From JACJYC01 sp964558465 (GTDB lineage Bacteria > Bacteroidota > Bacteroidia > Chitinophagales > Saprospiraceae), in assembly GCA_964558465.1 (NCBI GenBank), contig CAZLEF010000039.1:1-62935 (forward strand): a DNA stretch of 62,935 nt, given 5' to 3'. Position numbers and translations under genes: made by a program. This document shows, one piece after another, positions 7,076-16,800 of this stretch; within the stretch, counting starts at the first letter, position 1, and every line of letters begins with the position of its first letter. The notes under the pieces are model-generated. The model was not told the origin of the DNA. It saw only the letters and a list, made by a program, of their open reading frames with translations, and did not search any database.

Positions 7076-10000
7076 ATGAAAAGATTTTTTTACCTGCTGT
7101 TACTTGCGGCATTTTTGTACGGCCCTCCGCCGGCCGCTGCCCAGGATGTGACCAACGCCAACCTGATCAATTATTATTCCACGATTTCCTGGATCTCGCA
7201 ACCAGCGAACTGGGACAGCGATCCCGATGAACCCTACTGGAAGATCAAATGGCGCCTCAACCAGGTGTATAATATCCAGTGCAACGATGCCAGCTACCCC
7301 AATACCGGCAATAGCGATGGCTGGTGTGTAGGGTTCATCGGAGATGATGCCCATTACGCAAATATCTTCCTGTTTTCCGAAAGCAACAAACCGGCGACGG
7401 ATTACCTGGCAATTTCCTACATGGCATGGGAGAACAACGATACTGGCGCAGATGATTGCGAGTTTGACAGCAATGACGAAGCCCGCCATTGCGGCAACCC
7501 CACCTTTAATATGAAATATGGGCTGCCTTGCCAAACCAATACTCAAGGCCATATCGGGTATCAAGACTGGTCGAGGATGGATATCACCACAGCCTGGCGC
7601 TACCGCTACGGGTACGACGGCTATGAACCGCTAACTTTTGGTGTTATTTCCAGCGGTACAAAAACGCATATCAACGCTAACAGAACCGGACCACAGGCGC
7701 ATACCGGCTATAGCAACCGGTGGAGTTATGCGCCCGATGGTTTCAGGCAGGGTAACGATGTCACTTATACTTTTCAATTGACCCAGTCGAGGCGCGTCAC
7801 CATCCGGACCGATTACCCGGAGACCAATTTCGATACGTTCATCCATTTGATGGGGACCAACGGACAAAACGATTATACGTACAATTATATCGAAGGGGAT
7901 GACGACGATGGCGAGGGCAACCGGTCGATGATCACGCGGGATCTTTGCCCCGGGTTTTATTACCTCGTGGTGGACGGATTTGATGTAGTTAGTCAGGGCG
8001 ATTTTAAAGTCACCATCGGCGTTTCCGCCGCCACCACGGTCAGCCCGGGTTCCATTTCCAGCCCGGCGACCTCGCTCTGCTCAGGCGCTGTTATTCCGGA
8101 ATTGAAGTCCGATACCCCTGCAACTTCCCCCTGCGGCTCGATTACCTACCAATGGTACAAAAACGGGAATTCGATCCCCGGCGCCACAGGGGCTACTTAC
8201 GACGACCCCGGTACAATGGGCGCCGGTACCCTTACGTATTACCGCAGGGCGACTGACGGCGGCGGTACCTCCTCCAATTCAAATACCATCACCATTACCT
8301 TGGCCACGCCCACCTTTACCGTCGGCTCGATCAGCCTCTCCGGCAGCAATACCATAACCATACAGGCTGGTACCGACCCCGGCAATATCACCTCATCAGG
8401 CGCGGCGCCTTCTGCAACCCCCTCCCCGTTCTCTGTTCAATGGGAAAAACGGGAGCTGACGGGCAGTACCTGGAGCAGTTGGTCGGCCATCGACGGGGCT
8501 ACCCAGAACACCTACGATCCGCCGGCCCTGGATAAAACCACCGAATTCCGCCGGAGCGTGATCAGCGGTTGCGGAACCAGTTCCCCCTCCAACACGATCC
8601 TGATCACCGTCATCCAGCCCAACGGCAAGATCACCGGTTCGGTCAAAAGCCCCGGCGGAACCGGCGTACCCGGCATATTGGTGAAGGCCAAACGGCTGGA
8701 AGCCGTACCCGGGGGCGCGGCAGACGTGGAATATTCGGCCACTACCGACAACAACGGCAATTACAGCATCGAAAATATCTATTACGGGCCCACCCAGGCA
8801 AATTTCACGGTTACGCCTTCCAAGGCCAACCACACGTTCGACCCTGCCAACACCAACCTGCTAATCAACTCCTCCACCCCTAAAATCGCCAATTTCACAG
8901 ATGTCTCGGTGTTCACCATCAGCGGCAAGGTGACCCAGACCTTTGAAACCTCGGTTTGTCCGGCCAAAGCCGTCAAGGTCGAACTGGTCTTCGGCGGCGT
9001 GGTCGTCAAATCAACCACGACCGACAATTCCGGCAACTACGCCATGACGGTGGAAAACCAGGGTAGTTACATCATCCGGCCGGTAGTCGAAGGACATCAG
9101 TTCCAGCCGGCCAGCCTGAGCCAGAATGTGGACAACAACTACGCCAACCTCAATTTTTCCGATATCACCACCTTCGACCTCAGCGGATACGTGCTGGCAG
9201 CCTGCGAAATTTTTATGGGAACGGCCACGGTGCGGGTAACGGACAAGGATAACTGTTTCACCCGTACTTTCCCGACCAACAACCAGGGTTTTTACCAAAT
9301 CAACAACCTGCCGGCCCGGGAATACCTCGTAACGGTGAGCGACCTGACACCCCTGGCCGGTTTTGACAAACTCACCATCCTGGATTTTTTCAGCCAGAAC
9401 AAAAGCGTTGATCTTCGCCAGGCCGACCAGGCCCAGGATTTTATTTACCACCGCCCCCCGGTGATCGAAGTGACCGGGTTTCCGGCGCCCCCGGACGGCT
9501 GCGCCGCCTTTGGCCAAAGTGTGCTGGAACAAACCCGGAGTTATCCGATCTCCATCCGGATTCTGGAAGAAGGCGGAACCTGCCCGGTAGGGATCGGCAA
9601 AATCATCATCAACGACCAGATCGGAGACCGGGGCGCTACGCCGGATACCCTCACCTTTACCGACGGCGCCCTGGAATACGAACTCGTCGCCGGGAACCCG
9701 AATATCATCTCGCCTTACCTGAAAAATATTACGTTCGCGGCCCTGGATACGTTTGGCCGGTCGGACAATTTCAACCAGACTGCCCTGGTGACCGGCGCCC
9801 GCCCGCGTGAAACGAACTTTTCCACCCAGTCGCCAAGCATTCCGTTGTTTATCCTGCGCGACCCGCCCGGCGACGGCAGCTACAGCTTCCTGGAAAAAAG
9901 CGTCACAACCGAGACGGCTACCCGGTTTTATTCCCAAAACGGGGGTTCGGCCAACGCCTGGGCCAACGTCAGGATCGGCGCCAAATTCGAAGCCGGCCTG

Positions 10001-12931
10001 GGTATCAGCACAGAATCTGCCTTTTGGGGGGATGTGAAAGGTTCCTACGAGGTCGGTTCGACCAATACCAATTCCAACGAAACGATCGTAAGCATAACTA
10101 CAACCGAAGCCTTCCAGACCTGGGACAACGACGACATCACCGGTACAGAAGGCGACGTTTTTGTGGGCGCCGCCCTGGCTTTTGCCTATACCATTGCCGA
10201 CGAGGTGGTATTTGACCGCTTCAACTGCGAAGTGGTCCTTTCCAAATCGCTGGTTATGGCCAATGAAGGGCTGGAAACCGAGTTCATCTTCACCGAAAAT
10301 CATATCCGGGAATTTGTGATCCCCGAACTGGAAATGCTGCGGGCCCAAACTGCCGACCCGGTCAAGAAAGACGAATACAGCAACCAGATCCTGGTTTGGG
10401 AACAGACCCTCCAGCGCAACGAAGAACTGAAGGCTGCCGCCCAGGAAGTGGATATCGTCCAGTTCAGCGCCAACGCGCCCAAAACCGAATCGACCACCAC
10501 CACCTCCACTGAAAGCATCTCGATCGAATTTGGCATGGAGATCAACGAAGAAATCGCCTCCGAACTGGGTTTTGAGGTGGGCGGATCGGGTGCATCCGGG
10601 GGGGTGGTCACCAATTTCAGGATGGAAACCGGCAATTCCGAAACCACAACCACCGTCAACAGCCTCACCACAGGGTATCACCTGGTGGACGACGACTCCG
10701 GCGACGAATTTATAGTGCGGGTGAAAGCCGACCCCGTTTACAAAACCCCGGTATTTGAACTCCTGGGCGGCCAGAGCAGTTGCCCGGCTGAAGAAGGGAC
10801 CAATCCTCGGGAAGGGGTAAAACTGCGGGCCGACAACCCCATTCAGGCTGGTATTCCTGCCAACGGCGAAGCCGAATTCACCCTGCGGGCCGGCAATATC
10901 AGCGAAACGGATGAAACCCGGGATTATTACCTCCGGTTCCGGCAAAGCACCAACCCGGATGGGGCGCTCATCACACTGAACGGAAGCGATGTGAATTCTA
11001 TTTTCCTGGAAAATATTGCCGCCGGTCAGGAGCAACAGGTGACCGTTCGGATGCAGCGGGCGCCGTCCTCTCCCATTTATTCCTACGAAGGCATCGTATT
11101 CGAACTGTATTCTTCCTGCGAAGACCCTGAAATCGTTTCTACCGTGGCGCTTTCGGCCTTTTTCCAGAGCCCGTGCAGCAATATTCAACTGACGCAACCC
11201 GCCGACGGCTGGATACTTGCCCAGGCAGACAACAACCAACTGTTCATCCGGATGAAGGACTACGATAAAAACAACCTGGATCAGGTAACGGTAGAATACA
11301 CCCCGGCAGGGAGTAATTCGTGGGCCCCGGCCGTGGCGCTCAACGACGCCGATTTGTCCAACTCGGCCTCCGGCACGGAAGTGGTCTGGAATGTAACCAA
11401 TATCCCGGACGGCCAATACGACCTTCGCCTGAAACTGACCTGCGGGATCAACGCCGTTTATACCGGGCGCGTATCCGGGTTGATCGACCGGAAAGGGCCG
11501 CGCGTATTTGGTATTCCACAGCCGGCCGACGACCATCTGGCTGAGGGGGATGAAATTTCCATCCAGTTCACCGAAACCATCAATTGCGGGACGCTCACCG
11601 ACGCCCAGGTCGTACTCACCCGCCTGCTCTATGACGAACAGATCCCCGCCCAGCTCAGCTGTTCCGGCAATAAAGTGGTCATCATCCCCGAGGACGACCT
11701 GACGCTGACGTCCGGCGAACTTTTCCAGGTGACCTTGTCGGAGGTAAAGGATTTATACGGCAACTTCATCGATGCGCCCGTGAAATGGACGTTCACCGCA
11801 GGCGGCGGGCAGGCTGCCGACGATTTTGACGGCGATATGGTCATCGACGCCCTCGATCAATGCCAGGGGTTCAGCGACGCGCTGGATGCGGACGGCGACT
11901 TTATCCCCGACGGTTGCGACAACTGCCCCGACCTGGCCAACCCCGGCCTGTCCTTCGCCGGCGCCGGCGATCAGGTTTGGCTCAATACCGTTAACGGCCT
12001 GGAATCGGGCAATACACCCCATACCCTGGAAACCTGGCTTTACCTGACCGCTTTTTCCGGCGATCGTTCCTGGCCTATCCAGTTAGGCGCGCCCGGACCC
12101 GGCGCCCACCACTGGATCATCAACCCGGACGGCATGATGCAGATCGGCGTGTACGACGGCGGCCCATCGCAGGTCAGGCCAACCATCCAGCCCGGCAAAT
12201 GGGCCCATTATGCTGCGGTTTACGATGGCAACAAGCTCAAGGTCTATATCAACGGATCGCTGTATGACGAAAAAGATGCTGAATTTAACATCACCAATGT
12301 TCTCTGGCTGGGTTTTGACGCCAACTTCAACGGCAAAATGGACGAATTCCGCCTCTGGAATACGGCCCGTACACAAGCGGAGATCTCGGCATTCATGCGC
12401 AAGGAACTGACCGGCGAGGAACCCGGACTGGTCGTTTACTACAACTTCAACGAAGGCGCACCCGATGCGGATAACACCGGTTTGGTCGCAGTGACCGACC
12501 TGACGGGATTGGGTAACAACGGTTCGCTCGGTGGGTTTGCGCTTTCCGGAACGGCCTCCAACTTCAGCGCCGGTGCCGCCATACCCGCTGCGGATACCGA
12601 CAACGACGGCATCGGCGACCCCTGCGATTCGGAGTTCACCCCCGTGCAGGAGGTTTCCGACCCGACACAGCCGCTGGCCATCCTGAAGATGTTCCCCAAT
12701 CCGGCAGGCGAATCGGTTTTTATCGATTTCAGCGTCCGCGACCGGGCCGAACTGCAGGTTCAACTGTTTGACATGATTGGCCGCCTGGCGCTGCAAAAAA
12801 TTGTGGCCGCCAATCCGGGCGAGTACCAACTGCAATTGAACGTAGGCCATCTTCCGGCCGGGACCTACCTCGTCCGGTTGGCAGGCGCCGACGGGCATTC
12901 TGCGGTAAGACGACTGGTTATCCAGAAATAA
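7076..12931 (+). CDS. giant multidomain secreted adhesin-like protein with T9SS sorting domain
   Basis: 1951 residues from the ATG at 7076, chosen because MKRFFYLLLLAAFLYG begins a signal peptide. Approximate order: unknown N-terminal domain (25-220), PPC-like beta domain (224-318), two Ig/PKD-like repeats with ITYQWYKNG (322-512), and three carboxypeptidase-regulatory-like repeats (515-790). A roughly 570-residue region without recognised domains (802-1375) is rich in Thr/Ser strands. Then follow a bacterial Ig-like domain (about 1472-1578), calcium-binding thrombospondin-3-like Asp repeats (DFDGDMVIDALDQC), a LamG/concanavalin-like domain (1626-1828), and a T9SS tail (1872-1951, FPNPAGESVFIDFSV). 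It should be a surface protein that binds glycans or other cells. No catalytic motif seen. Confidence 0.85.
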   Translation: MKRFFYLLLLAAFLYGPPPAAAQDVTNANLINYYSTISWISQPANWDSDPDEPYWKIKWRLNQVYNIQCNDASYPNTGNSDGWCVGFIGDDAHYANIFLFSESNKPATDYLAISYMAWENNDTGADDCEFDSNDEARHCGNPTFNMKYGLPCQTNTQGHIGYQDWSRMDITTAWRYRYGYDGYEPLTFGVISSGTKTHINANRTGPQAHTGYSNRWSYAPDGFRQGNDVTYTFQLTQSRRVTIRTDYPETNFDTFIHLMGTNGQNDYTYNYIEGDDDDGEGNRSMITRDLCPGFYYLVVDGFDVVSQGDFKVTIGVSAATTVSPGSISSPATSLCSGAVIPELKSDTPATSPCGSITYQWYKNGNSIPGATGATYDDPGTMGAGTLTYYRRATDGGGTSSNSNTITITLATPTFTVGSISLSGSNTITIQAGTDPGNITSSGAAPSATPSPFSVQWEKRELTGSTWSSWSAIDGATQNTYDPPALDKTTEFRRSVISGCGTSSPSNTILITVIQPNGKITGSVKSPGGTGVPGILVKAKRLEAVPGGAADVEYSATTDNNGNYSIENIYYGPTQANFTVTPSKANHTFDPANTNLLINSSTPKIANFTDVSVFTISGKVTQTFETSVCPAKAVKVELVFGGVVVKSTTTDNSGNYAMTVENQGSYIIRPVVEGHQFQPASLSQNVDNNYANLNFSDITTFDLSGYVLAACEIFMGTATVRVTDKDNCFTRTFPTNNQGFYQINNLPAREYLVTVSDLTPLAGFDKLTILDFFSQNKSVDLRQADQAQDFIYHRPPVIEVTGFPAPPDGCAAFGQSVLEQTRSYPISIRILEEGGTCPVGIGKIIINDQIGDRGATPDTLTFTDGALEYELVAGNPNIISPYLKNITFAALDTFGRSDNFNQTALVTGARPRETNFSTQSPSIPLFILRDPPGDGSYSFLEKSVTTETATRFYSQNGGSANAWANVRIGAKFEAGLGISTESAFWGDVKGSYEVGSTNTNSNETIVSITTTEAFQTWDNDDITGTEGDVFVGAALAFAYTIADEVVFDRFNCEVVLSKSLVMANEGLETEFIFTENHIREFVIPELEMLRAQTADPVKKDEYSNQILVWEQTLQRNEELKAAAQEVDIVQFSANAPKTESTTTTSTESISIEFGMEINEEIASELGFEVGGSGASGGVVTNFRMETGNSETTTTVNSLTTGYHLVDDDSGDEFIVRVKADPVYKTPVFELLGGQSSCPAEEGTNPREGVKLRADNPIQAGIPANGEAEFTLRAGNISETDETRDYYLRFRQSTNPDGALITLNGSDVNSIFLENIAAGQEQQVTVRMQRAPSSPIYSYEGIVFELYSSCEDPEIVSTVALSAFFQSPCSNIQLTQPADGWILAQADNNQLFIRMKDYDKNNLDQVTVEYTPAGSNSWAPAVALNDADLSNSASGTEVVWNVTNIPDGQYDLRLKLTCGINAVYTGRVSGLIDRKGPRVFGIPQPADDHLAEGDEISIQFTETINCGTLTDAQVVLTRLLYDEQIPAQLSCSGNKVVIIPEDDLTLTSGELFQVTLSEVKDLYGNFIDAPVKWTFTAGGGQAADDFDGDMVIDALDQCQGFSDALDADGDFIPDGCDNCPDLANPGLSFAGAGDQVWLNTVNGLESGNTPHTLETWLYLTAFSGDRSWPIQLGAPGPGAHHWIINPDGMMQIGVYDGGPSQVRPTIQPGKWAHYAAVYDGNKLKVYINGSLYDEKDAEFNITNVLWLGFDANFNGKMDEFRLWNTARTQAEISAFMRKELTGEEPGLVVYYNFNEGAPDADNTGLVAVTDLTGLGNNGSLGGFALSGTASNFSAGAAIPAADTDNDGIGDPCDSEFTPVQEVSDPTQPLAILKMFPNPAGESVFIDFSVRDRAELQVQLFDMIGRLALQKIVAANPGEYQLQLNVGHLPAGTYLVRLAGADGHSAVRRLVIQK

Positions 12932-13009
12932 TCGTACGTTGCTGAATTGTTTGAACGCCGGTTCGGGGATATTTCCCGGGCCGGCGATTCCATTTTTCCG
13001 GAAGGTAAA

Positions 13010-13397
13010 TCCCCCAGTCCCCAGTCTCCCAGTCTCCCAGTCCCCAGTCTCCCAGTCCCCAGTCCCCAGTCTCCCAGTCCCCAGTCTCCCAGTCCCCAGT
13101 CTCCCAGTCCCCAGTCNNNNNNNNNNNNNNNNNNNNNNNNNNNNNNNNNNNNNNNNNNNNNNNNNNNNNNNNNNNNNNNNNNNNNNNNNNNNNNNNNNNN
13201 NNNNNNNNNNNNNNNNCCCAGTCTCCCAGTCCCCAGTCTCCCAGTCCCCAGTCCCCAGTCTCCCAGTCCCCAGTCTCCCAGTCCCCAGTCTCCCAGTCTC
13301 CCAGTCCCCAGTCTCCCAGTCCCCAGTCCCCAGTCTCCCAGTCTCCCAGTCTCCCAGTCCCCCAGTCACCCAGTCACCAAGTCACCAAGTCACCAAG
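13010..13397. repeat. large CAGTCTCC/CAGTCCC tandem array interrupted by a gap
   Basis: Mixed 7- and 8-bp units (CAGTCCC and CAGTCTCC, ending in CAGTCACC and CAAGTCAC units near 13370-13400) run from about 13010 to the end of the pyruvate kinase gene. The array is broken by 100 Ns, so its true length is unknown. A shorter array of the same kind lies at 36014-36098. ORFs that cross it are artefacts. Confidence 0.93.
13117..13216. other. assembly gap, 100 N
   Basis: Exactly 100 undetermined bases, the conventional filler for a gap of unknown size, placed inside the tandem array. The adjacency of the giant protein and the pyruvate kinase gene therefore rests on scaffolding, and other genes could be missing between them. 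Confidence 0.97.
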
Positions 13398-15311
13398 TCA
13401 CCCAACGCCCCGTTCAAAAAAACGCTCCGCCAGTCGCAATTTCCGGTGGGTGGAGCGCTTTTTGGTCTGATGGTCCTGCATCCTGAGCAGGATATCCTCG
13501 AGGGCTTTGGTGGCCGTGACGATATGGTCGCCTTTGTTGAGCATGATGCATTCGGCGCGTTGTCCCATGGCGGCGTCGGTGACCTCGGCGCGGGTATGCG
13601 CTCCGGTTTTGGCCAGTTCTTCCAGGACCTGGGTAGCCCAGATTACGGGGACGTGCGCCGCTTCGCAGATCCAGAGGATCTCTTCCTGTAATTCGGCCAG
13701 CCGCCCGAAGCCGCATTCGATGGCCAGGTCGCCGCGGGCGATCATGACGCCGAAAGCCGGTATTTCCATGGCGGCCAGCAGCATATCGGGCAGGTTGAGA
13801 AAGCCGCGCGCCGTTTCAATTTTTAACACAATGCCCGGTGGATTTTCCGTCAGTTTCCGCATTTCGTGGATCAGATCGAGCACGTCTTCGGGGCCGTTGG
13901 CGAACGACATGCCGATGGTGTCGGCGTTGGCGACTGCAAATTTCAGGTCTTCTTTATCCTGATCCGTGACGGCGTCGAGCCGCAGGTTGGTATCCGGCAG
14001 GTTGATGCCCTTTTCTTTCCGGAGTTTTACGCCGCCATTCTGTGCATAGGTAATCCTGACGACCACTTCCTCCGGGCGGATTTCCTCGATCGTTCCTCCG
14101 ATCCTGCCGTCGTCAAACCAGACGGGCTCTCCTGGTTGTACATCGTCGAGTACATCCGGCAGGGTGCAGCCGATTGAAGCGGGTACGGCGGTTTCGCCCA
14201 AATCGTCCAAGGTGGCCGGCATACCGGGGGCAATTTTTTTTGTCAGCATCAATTGGTCGCCGGCTTCCAGCAGCAGGTAATTTTCCATTGGCGGGAAAGC
14301 CCCGATTTCTGCAATCGCGTTTTTGTTCTTATTTTTTCCGCTCACCAGTTTCAAGGATAAGCCAGGGATAAAATAAGCGGTTTTGAGGAGCTCGCCCTGG
14401 CAGCCTTCCGGCAAAACTTCTGTGATCCGGATTTTTCTTTTTGACTTGCGGGCATCCCTGAAACGCACCAGGTCGCCTGTTTTTAACTGGTTCAACCAGG
14501 TCTGCGGAACCGGGAGGGCATTCCGGCCGTTCCAACTGGTTTCAGTTATCTTTTCCGCCGCATAAAGCCAGATTTTGGCAGATTCTGTTACTGCGCCGAA
14601 TTCATTTCTGACTGGATTGACTTTCAGAACGGCGGGCCCCGGCACAATTTCTCCGGTCCGGAGTTTGGGGCCGCCCAGGTCCATATGAATGCGGCAGGCC
14701 AGGCCGGTCGAATTTTCAGCCCGTCGCACATTTTCGATGATTTTCCGCCAAACCCCGGGGTTGTCGTGCGCACAATTGATCCGTACGATATTCATCCCGC
14801 TTTCGAGCAGATCGTGGATCAGCCGGTAGTTGCCCGCCGCCTCCGAAGGCATGGTGACCATGATCCGGGCTCTCCGGTTGCCGGGTTTTTCGCCAAATAG
14901 CATCTCGGAATTCACTTCCAGCAGTCTGCGGCCTTCCTCAAAACATACCGGGGGTTTTTCGGGAGGGTCCCAGGTTTTCCCGCAGAGGTGGTGAATGACC
15001 TGCAAAACGGTATCGATGGTCGCCTGAACCTTTCGTTCTGAGCGCCCCAGGGAAGAGAGCCCCCAATCGGTCAGTTTGTATTGGATCAGGCGGATATCAT
15101 GCCGCCTCAATGCCAGGTATTGCAACAGATTCCGGGCGCTTTTGCGGTGTTTCGGGTGTATGGCATCCAGTTTGGCGTACGACTTTTCCCTCAGGAGAAT
15201 ATCCTTTCGCAATTCCATCAATTCCAGCCTTAATTCCTCCAGGTCGGGCGCCGGACAAGGGACCTTCCCTGTGAAAGTCTTGGCGTTCATGGTTGAATAT
15301 TTTTTCCGCAA
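13398..15311 (-). CDS. pyruvate kinase-like protein with N-terminal extension and no C-terminal regulatory domain
   Basis: 637 residues. The catalytic barrel starts near residue 148 (RARIMVTMPS, then MNIVRINCAHD in place of the usual RLNFSH). It includes the lysine motif GIVLKIETARG (Lys497, Glu499), the metal/substrate motif ARGDLAIECG (524-533) and ATQVLEELAKTGAHTRAEV. The first ~145 residues are a Lys/Arg-rich helical extension absent from standard enzymes, and an inserted beta domain spans about 220-440. The chain ends at the barrel without the allosteric C-terminal domain. It probably converts phosphoenolpyruvate to pyruvate with ATP formation, but it belongs to the atypical long form and a different phosphotransfer role is possible. 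Alternative start: Met8. Confidence 0.8.
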   Translation of the reverse strand: MRKKYSTMNAKTFTGKVPCPAPDLEELRLELMELRKDILLREKSYAKLDAIHPKHRKSARNLLQYLALRRHDIRLIQYKLTDWGLSSLGRSERKVQATIDTVLQVIHHLCGKTWDPPEKPPVCFEEGRRLLEVNSEMLFGEKPGNRRARIMVTMPSEAAGNYRLIHDLLESGMNIVRINCAHDNPGVWRKIIENVRRAENSTGLACRIHMDLGGPKLRTGEIVPGPAVLKVNPVRNEFGAVTESAKIWLYAAEKITETSWNGRNALPVPQTWLNQLKTGDLVRFRDARKSKRKIRITEVLPEGCQGELLKTAYFIPGLSLKLVSGKNKNKNAIAEIGAFPPMENYLLLEAGDQLMLTKKIAPGMPATLDDLGETAVPASIGCTLPDVLDDVQPGEPVWFDDGRIGGTIEEIRPEEVVVRITYAQNGGVKLRKEKGINLPDTNLRLDAVTDQDKEDLKFAVANADTIGMSFANGPEDVLDLIHEMRKLTENPPGIVLKIETARGFLNLPDMLLAAMEIPAFGVMIARGDLAIECGFGRLAELQEEILWICEAAHVPVIWATQVLEELAKTGAHTRAEVTDAAMGQRAECIMLNKGDHIVTATKALEDILLRMQDHQTKKRSTHRKLRLAERFFERGVG

Positions 15312-15440
15312 GTTTTGGATTTCCGGTGATTTCTCCGATGATTTTTGTCAGGAGGAACCTTTAAAAACGTTTATTCAGGTTTTTTATCCCCTTTCATGCA
15401 GGAGATGCCGCCAAATTTATATTTTCGCCCCATACACCTA

Positions 15441-16784
15441 ATGATCGTGGCAACCAAAAAGCTTTTAACGTTTTCTCAGGTCCTCAACATGAACTTCGGG
15501 TTCTTTGGGCTTCAATACAGTTTTGGACTGCAGCAAGCCAATATGAGCCCGATATACTCCTATCTGGGGGCGGAGGAAAGCAGCCTTCCGCTCCTGTGGC
15601 TGGCAGGGCCGATGACCGGCCTGATCGTTCAGCCTATCATCGGCGCAATGAGCGACCGGACGATCACCCGCTGGGGCAGACGGAGGCCCTATTTTCTGGT
15701 CGGCGCTATTTTTTGCAGCCTTTCGCTGTTGGCCATGCCCTTCAGCAGCACGGTCTGGATGGCCGCCAGCATCCTGTGGATACTCGACGCCGCAAACAAT
15801 ATCACCCAGGAGCCTTACCGCGCTTTTGTAAGCGACAAGCTGGATAAAAGCCAGCACTCCATCGGATTCCTGACCCAGAGCGCCTTCACCGGGTTGGGCC
15901 AGACCCTTTCTTACCTAACACCCTTCTTGCTGATCAACTTCCTTGCGATCAGCGAATCGGACAAAATCGGCCGGTTGCCCTCCACCACGCTGATTGCTTT
16001 TCTGGTTGGCGCCGTGGTGTCTATCGGCTCGATCATGTGGACGCTTTTTACGACAAAAGAAATCCCGCTTACAGAGGAAGAGAAGGCGGAGATCCGAAAA
16101 AAACCAGGCGGGCTGGGGGCAACCTTTTCCGAGATCGGCGAAGCCATCCGGGAAATGCCCCTGACGATGCGCCAGATGGCCCCCATGATGCTGTTCAGTT
16201 GGTACGCCATGTTCATTTACTGGCAATACATCGCGAAGTGTTTGTCAAAATCCTTATACGATACGGTAGATGCGGCCAGTCCTTTTTTCCGGAAGGCCGA
16301 ATTGCTGGTGGGGCCGCTGGGCGCTTTTTACAACGGGATCGCCTTCGTCTCAGCTTTTGTCATGGCCCGGCTGGCCAGTAAATACGGGCCAAAACCCCTG
16401 CACGGAATCGCACTTTTCCTCGCCGGCGCCGGTATGCTTGCCATCCCGTCAATTGAAGACCAGAATATGCTTTTTATCCCCATGATCGGCATCGGGATCT
16501 GCTGGGGCAGCATGATGGGCAACCCCTATATCATGCTGGCGGCCAGCATTCCGCCGGTGCGCACCGGGGTGTATATGGGGATTTTTAATATGTTTATTGT
16601 GATCCCGATGTTGCTGGAGACCTTTACCCTGCCGATGTATTATGAATCCTGGTTGGGGAACAACCCGGTGAATGCCATGCGACTGGCCGGCGCCCTGATG
16701 ATCCTGGCTGCCGTTTCTGTGAATTTTATCAAATACAAAGCCGCCACAGATATTGAATTAATGCCGGCGGGCAGTGGGCATTGA
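15441..16784 (+). CDS. MFS sugar/cation symporter, GPH/SUT-like
   Basis: 447 residues from the ATG at 15441; a start at 15345 would add residues with no membrane character. About twelve hydrophobic segments are visible. The loop motif DRTITRWGRRRPY after helix 2-3 is the hallmark of sucrose/maltose symporters of the SUT/GPH group, and LDAANNITQEPYRAFVSDKL is likewise typical. It should import a disaccharide with protons across the inner membrane. It is divergent from the pyruvate kinase-like gene over 129 bp. The short downstream gap leads to a convergent TetR gene. Confidence 0.85.
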   Translation: MIVATKKLLTFSQVLNMNFGFFGLQYSFGLQQANMSPIYSYLGAEESSLPLLWLAGPMTGLIVQPIIGAMSDRTITRWGRRRPYFLVGAIFCSLSLLAMPFSSTVWMAASILWILDAANNITQEPYRAFVSDKLDKSQHSIGFLTQSAFTGLGQTLSYLTPFLLINFLAISESDKIGRLPSTTLIAFLVGAVVSIGSIMWTLFTTKEIPLTEEEKAEIRKKPGGLGATFSEIGEAIREMPLTMRQMAPMMLFSWYAMFIYWQYIAKCLSKSLYDTVDAASPFFRKAELLVGPLGAFYNGIAFVSAFVMARLASKYGPKPLHGIALFLAGAGMLAIPSIEDQNMLFIPMIGIGICWGSMMGNPYIMLAASIPPVRTGVYMGIFNMFIVIPMLLETFTLPMYYESWLGNNPVNAMRLAGALMILAAVSVNFIKYKAATDIELMPAGSGH

Positions 16785-16800
16785 CCGGTTGATGGATCGG

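Noticed and set aside
9011..11536. 841-codon open frame on the minus strand inside the giant secreted protein
   Set aside because: It is antisense to a protein with signal peptide, Ig, LamG and T9SS domains. Its translation shows no family motif, and its composition fits a mirror frame of GC-rich codons.
12083..13369. 428-codon minus-strand frame crossing the N gap
   Set aside because: It joins tandem-repeat codons, 100 Ns and the antisense of the LamG domain. It is an artefact.
13010..13397. Possible CRISPR array
   Set aside because: The units are directly adjacent 7-8 bp words without spacers, and no cas genes are present anywhere in the window.
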